Source: an uncultured Bacillota bacterium
GTDB lineage: Bacteria; Bacillota; UBA994; UBA5500
DNA: 8,282 nucleotides
Direction of reading: 5' to 3'
Assembly (NCBI GenBank): GCA_937874815.1
Contig: CALNBW010000268.1
Span: forward strand, 1 to 8,282
Part shown: positions 6,233 to 8,282 of the stretch, one piece after another
Numbering within the stretch: position 1 is the stretch's first letter
Layout: each line of letters opens with the position of its first letter
Position numbers and translations under genes: made by a program
Notes under the pieces: generated by a model
The model's input: the letters and a program-made list of their open reading frames with translations, nothing else
The model's database searches: none
Told to the model about the DNA's origin: nothing

Positions 6233-6250
6233 TTAGGACATTCCTCCTAA
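6233..6250 (-). promoter_or_regulatory. Hairpin sequestering the csp ribosome-binding site
   Basis: On the transcribed strand TTAGGA (6250-6245) can pair with TCCTAA (6238-6233) around GGAATG. The stem holds the first four bases of the AGGAGG Shine-Dalgarno, and the last two are in the loop. The stem ends one base before the start codon. A second short hairpin, GCGC-TTAG-GCGC (6272-6261), lies at the predicted 5' end. The pairing is visible; any regulatory or thermosensor role is inferred. Confidence 0.5.
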
Positions 6251-6278
6251 AGTTAATACAGCGCCTAAGCGCAAATTC

Positions 6279-6307
6279 ACTATACCACCCCATTAGCTGG
6301 AAGTCAA
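6279..6307 (-). promoter_or_regulatory. Sigma-A promoter of the cold-shock gene
   Basis: On the minus strand TTGACT (6307-6302) and TATAGT (6284-6279) are exactly 17 bases apart, each a 5/6 match to consensus. Predicted transcription start is near 6272, about 41 bases upstream of the csp ATG. Confidence 0.75.
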
Positions 6308-6380
6308 ACCGAATCCGCCCCTCTTGTGGAACAATTTTATCCATTAAAGAGTGCACCCACCAGCCCCCTCCAATAGAACC

Positions 6381-6404
6381 GTAGGGTCGGACCCTGTCCG
6401 ACCC
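6381..6404. repeat. Palindromic repeat unit between csp and the HicB-like gene
   Basis: GGGTCGGAC (6384-6392), loop CCT, GTCCGACCC (6396-6404) form a perfect 9-bp stem preceded by GTA, giving the GTAGGG end of the family. The expected second hairpin after it (about 6407-6420) looks decayed. It lies between the two divergent promoters. The rest of the 6308-6454 stretch shows nothing I can assign. Confidence 0.75.
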
Positions 6405-6454
6405 TCGGGCACGCGACTCACCCAAGCGAAATGGCATGAGCTTTACAAAAAACA

Positions 6455-6482
6455 TTGACAGCGCACCCCGTTTTGGTATCGT
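6455..6482 (+). promoter_or_regulatory. Candidate promoter of the HicB-like gene
   Basis: A perfect TTGACA (6455-6460) is followed after 16 bases by TATCGT (6477-6482), a modest -10 match. TATC and GATA arms (6477-6480 and 6490-6493) flank the -10 as a short inverted repeat, which could be an operator for the ribbon-helix-helix domain of the product, though it is very short. Confidence 0.5.
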
Positions 6483-6516
6483 ATATGGTGATAGGAACTC
6501 AAGGAGGTGACTGCTG

Positions 6517-6966
6517 ATGACCAATAACGAAGCCTTTCTCGGCTATAGCGTTACCCTAACTAACCTATTACCGGAAGCACCGGAAGATGGTGGCGGCTGG
6601 TTAGCAGAAATCATGGAACTCCCAGGGTGCTACTCGGATGGTGAAACACCGGAGGCCGCCTTAAGCAGTCTCCGCGAGCTTTTACCTTTCTGGTTGCAGG
6701 TGGCATCGGAAGAAAAGAGACCTATCCCCTCACCACAGACTAAAGCTAGTGTGCAATTTAGCGGCAAGTTCACCCTGCGGGTGCCCAAATCCCTGCATCG
6801 ACATTTAACCCTACGGGCAGAAGCAGAAGGAATAAGCCTAAACCAGTACATCCTTACTTTGATCTCCTATGCTGAAGGCGCGCAGCTGTTGGCTCAGGAA
6901 GAGCTTTCAGCAACCCGGATAGCCGAATCTGCACATTCACACATGCTGCCTGCAAAAGACTCCTAA
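6517..6966 (+). CDS. Orphan HicB-family antitoxin-like regulator
   Basis: HicB proteins normally neutralise the HicA mRNA-cleaving toxin and repress their own operon. This 149-residue protein has the two-part HicB layout. The partial RNase H-like fold covers about 8-73, including EDGGGWLAEIMELPGCYSDG (23-42), TPEAALSSL and PIPSP. The ribbon-helix-helix DNA-binding part covers about 80-117 (FSGKFTLRVPKSLHRHLTLR, then GISLNQYILTLIS). A 30-residue tail of no known type follows. ATG 6517 sits 9 bases behind AAGGAGG. No HicA-like reading frame (about 60-80 residues, dsRBD-like, GSH-type histidine) is found on either side, so it is an orphan here. It is the only plus-strand gene, inserted between the flagellar and stress blocks and convergent with fliT. 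It may act as a stand-alone transcription regulator or as a remnant of a lost toxin pair. Confidence 0.85.
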   Translation: MTNNEAFLGYSVTLTNLLPEAPEDGGGWLAEIMELPGCYSDGETPEAALSSLRELLPFWLQVASEEKRPIPSPQTKASVQFSGKFTLRVPKSLHRHLTLRAEAEGISLNQYILTLISYAEGAQLLAQEELSATRIAESAHSHMLPAKDS

Positions 6967-6973
6967 CAGCCAA

Positions 6974-6996
6974 AGGCCATCCATCCCGGGTGGCCT
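6974..6996. terminator. Shared convergent terminator between the HicB-like gene and fliT
   Basis: AGGCCATCC (6974-6982) and GGGTGGCCT (6988-6996) make a 9-bp stem with one T-G pair and a 5-base loop. Each strand has a short T run after it (ATTT on plus, TTTGG on minus). It fills the 28-bp gap between the converging genes, and its right arm overlaps the fliT stop codon (6997-6995). Efficiency is uncertain because the T tracts are short. Confidence 0.6.
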
Positions 6997-7480
6997 ATTT
7001 CTGCTTATCTATAAATCTGGCATCGTGCGGCTGCGGTGCATTTTTATATGCCCGCATGGCCGTTTGGCCACGCTGCACGTTACTCATCTCGCCCCGCAGA
7101 CCCTGCATGGCCTGCCGCACTTCTGCCTCGCACTTAGCGTCAATCGCCTGAATTTCTTCTGCTACTTCACGCAGCTGCGCCAGCGCTCGCTCCAACGGTG
7201 CCACAACTGCCTCCGGCAACCTCAAACGCAGATTGCTCAGATTGGCCTCCGGCAAAGCCAAATCAGTTGCCAGCCCCTGGGCGGCGACCTGCGCCTCTGC
7301 CGCCAGACCATTGATTTCATCGGCCAAACCCTGCCGTCGCTCCAGAATCTCACTGAGTACCGTAAAATTGCTTACTGCCACACACTTGGCCTGTTCGTTA
7401 GCAAAGGCCAGCATACGCTGAAAGCAGACTAGTTCCCTCGTATAGATACCGACTAATTGTTCCATTTTAGTGGTTGGCAT
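6995..7480 (-). CDS. Flagellar chaperone, FliT/FlgN-like
   Basis: The product is a 161-residue, mostly helical protein with heptad-like stretches at about 5-55 and 95-135, consistent with the FliT/FlgN family of small export chaperones that hold flagellar filament or cap subunits unfolded for secretion. Sequence signatures in this family are weak, so the call rests mainly on position directly after fliS and on helical composition. The ATG at 7480 overlaps the end of fliS by 14 bases and has GGGAG 6 bases upstream within fliS, indicating translational coupling. A later ATG at 7465 lacks such a site. Position suggests FliT (partner FliD), whereas FlgN (partners FlgK and FlgL) cannot be excluded. 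The C-terminal tail from about residue 140 is polar and probably flexible. Confidence 0.75.
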   Translation of the reverse strand: MPTTKMEQLVGIYTRELVCFQRMLAFANEQAKCVAVSNFTVLSEILERRQGLADEINGLAAEAQVAAQGLATDLALPEANLSNLRLRLPEAVVAPLERALAQLREVAEEIQAIDAKCEAEVRQAMQGLRGEMSNVQRGQTAMRAYKNAPQPHDARFIDKQK

Positions 7481-7868
7481 CGGCTGCTCCCGCCTGGCGT
7501 CGCGCTAACATGATCGCCTCTACCCAAGTGCTGCGCAAATCACGCACCATATTCACAATCTCATCAACGATGGCTACATCCTTAGCCAAGTTAGCATCCA
7601 AGGCGCGGCGATATAGATATTCATAGAGCAAACTCAGCTGCTCAGCAATCTCCCCCGCGTCATCGTTGACCGAGAACTGCAACTCGCTGATAATATCCTG
7701 CACCCTGATTAACGCCGCATTAGCACCCGACACATCGTTCTTCTCAATGCACTCTTTGCCCTGCAGACAAAATTTGATGACTCCATCATAAAGCATTAGA
7801 ATTAGCTGTTCTGGCGCGGCCGTCTGCACCTGCGTTTGGCGGTACTGAGCATAAGGGTTAGGCATCAT
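7467..7868 (-). CDS. fliS: Flagellar secretion chaperone FliS
   Basis: FliS binds the C-terminal disordered end of flagellin in the cytosol, prevents early polymerisation and delivers it to the flagellar export gate. The 133 residues match the usual length. Family hallmarks are the N-terminal NPYAQYRQTQVQTAAPEQLI (4-23) followed by LMLYDGVIKF (24-33), then GEIAEQLSLLYEYLYRRAL (72-90) and LRSTWVEA (111-118). The four-helix bundle should be complete. It starts at ATG 7868, or the adjacent ATG 7865, behind AGGTGAG. It begins 14 bases after the fliD stop and overlaps the next gene by 14 bases, so the three form one translationally coupled string. Confidence 0.96.
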   Translation of the reverse strand: MMPNPYAQYRQTQVQTAAPEQLILMLYDGVIKFCLQGKECIEKNDVSGANAALIRVQDIISELQFSVNDDAGEIAEQLSLLYEYLYRRALDANLAKDVAIVDEIVNMVRDLRSTWVEAIMLARRQAGAADANH

Positions 7869-7882
7869 CTTTACTCACCTAC

Positions 7883-8282
7883 CTACTTTTTGGGCTGACT
7901 ATACATGCTGTTAAGTTGACCCACCTGTGCCGTCAACCAGTTGCCCTGTGACTGCATGGAAGACAGGGCCTTCTCCAAGGCAACAAACTGGGACACGAGG
8001 CGCTCTTGCCTAAGCCCCAGGCGGTATTCCATTTTCTCTACCTGATCTTTCAGGTCCTTAATCTGCCTGTCGTAGCTCTTGTCCTTTTCCGTCAGGATAC
8101 CATCGCCGGCACGGGTGAAGTCGCGAATGTAGCTTTCTAGGTTAAGAAAGATCCCGCTATTCTTAGTAACCTGTTCCCCATTTTCTTCTACTGTGGTGAC
8201 CTTATACAGCAGCTCCTTGACAGCCAATGGATCCTCTTTGAGAGCCTCTTCCAGTTTAGACTTATCCAAGGTTAGCTTACCC
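7883..8282 (-). CDS. fliD: Flagellar filament cap protein FliD, C-terminal part
   Basis: FliD forms the pentameric cap at the filament tip that inserts flagellin subunits. Only the last 132 or so residues are inside the window; the reading frame stays open to the right edge (GKLTLDKSKLEEALKEDPLAVKELL). This segment fits the FliD C-terminal region: the conserved LxLDxxKLxxAL motif, LNLESYIRDFTRAGDGILTEKDKSYDRQIKDLKDQVEKMEYRLGLRQERLVSQFVALEKALSSMQSQ, split here by family as a coiled-coil leg domain, and a final SQPKK tail. The TAG stop is at 7885-7883. It is the first visible gene of the fliD-fliS-fliT block; its promoter lies outside the window. Confidence 0.95.
   Translation of the reverse strand, partial: GKLTLDKSKLEEALKEDPLAVKELLYKVTTVEENGEQVTKNSGIFLNLESYIRDFTRAGDGILTEKDKSYDRQIKDLKDQVEKMEYRLGLRQERLVSQFVALEKALSSMQSQGNWLTAQVGQLNSMYSQPKK

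Noticed and set aside
6013..6384. Plus-strand open frame of 123 codons over the csp gene
   Set aside because: It is antisense to the complete csp gene and its promoter; there is no recognisable protein and no good start context.
6245..6516. Possible HicA toxin gene upstream of the HicB-like gene
   Set aside because: No frame of suitable length with a HicA pattern on the plus strand; the stretch holds the csp promoter, a repeat and the HicB-like promoter.
6228..6524. Minus-strand open frame of 98 codons upstream of csp
   Set aside because: It runs through the csp promoter and leader, across a palindromic repeat and into the start of the HicB-like gene; the protein resembles nothing.

Overview
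The window is about 8.3 kb of gene-dense bacterial DNA of medium GC. It most likely comes from a Gram-positive anaerobe of the Bacillota (Clostridia in the broad sense: Moorella-, Desulfotomaculum- or Syntrophomonas-like). Three things support this: the order fliD-fliS-fliT / hpf / secA / prfB is a classic Bacillota arrangement, the ribosome-binding sites are strong (AAGGAGGT, AGGAGG), and the hibernation factor is the long form with its C-terminal domain. The genus cannot be fixed from sequence reading alone.

Everything except one gene is on the minus strand, so transcription runs from high to low coordinates. From the right: the C-terminal end of fliD (cut by the window edge), fliS, and a FliT/FlgN-like chaperone gene form a compact flagellar export-chaperone block ending at about 6995. 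A short convergent terminator separates it from the only plus-strand gene, an orphan HicB-type antitoxin-like regulator (6517-6966). Divergent from that is a cold-shock protein gene (6034-6231) with a good sigma-A promoter and a small hairpin over its ribosome-binding site. Next come hpf (5309-5833) with a SigH-like promoter and a strong intrinsic terminator, an unfamiliar 456-residue protein (3682-5052), secA (973-3648), and prfB (853 to the left edge), which carries the programmed +1 frameshift typical of release factor 2.

Functionally the block joins motility (FliD cap, FliS and FliT-like chaperones), cold and stationary-phase physiology (Csp, HPF), protein export (SecA) and translation termination (RF2). 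The unknown 456-residue protein looks like a MobA-like nucleotidyltransferase fold joined to an uncharacterised middle region and an RCK_C/TrkA_C-like C-terminal domain. It lies just 33 bp upstream of secA and may be cotranscribed with it.

Small palindromic repeats (9-bp stems, 3-nt loops, GTAGGGG/CCCCTAC ends) sit in four intergenic gaps. One of them supplies the secA stop codon. The most striking anomaly is in prfB: the otherwise invariant stop-codon-recognition tripeptide SPF reads APC, inside a run of five apparent substitutions that coincides with a near-perfect inverted repeat. This is either a sequencing or assembly artefact, a hairpin-templated mutation, or a real change in RF2 decoding.
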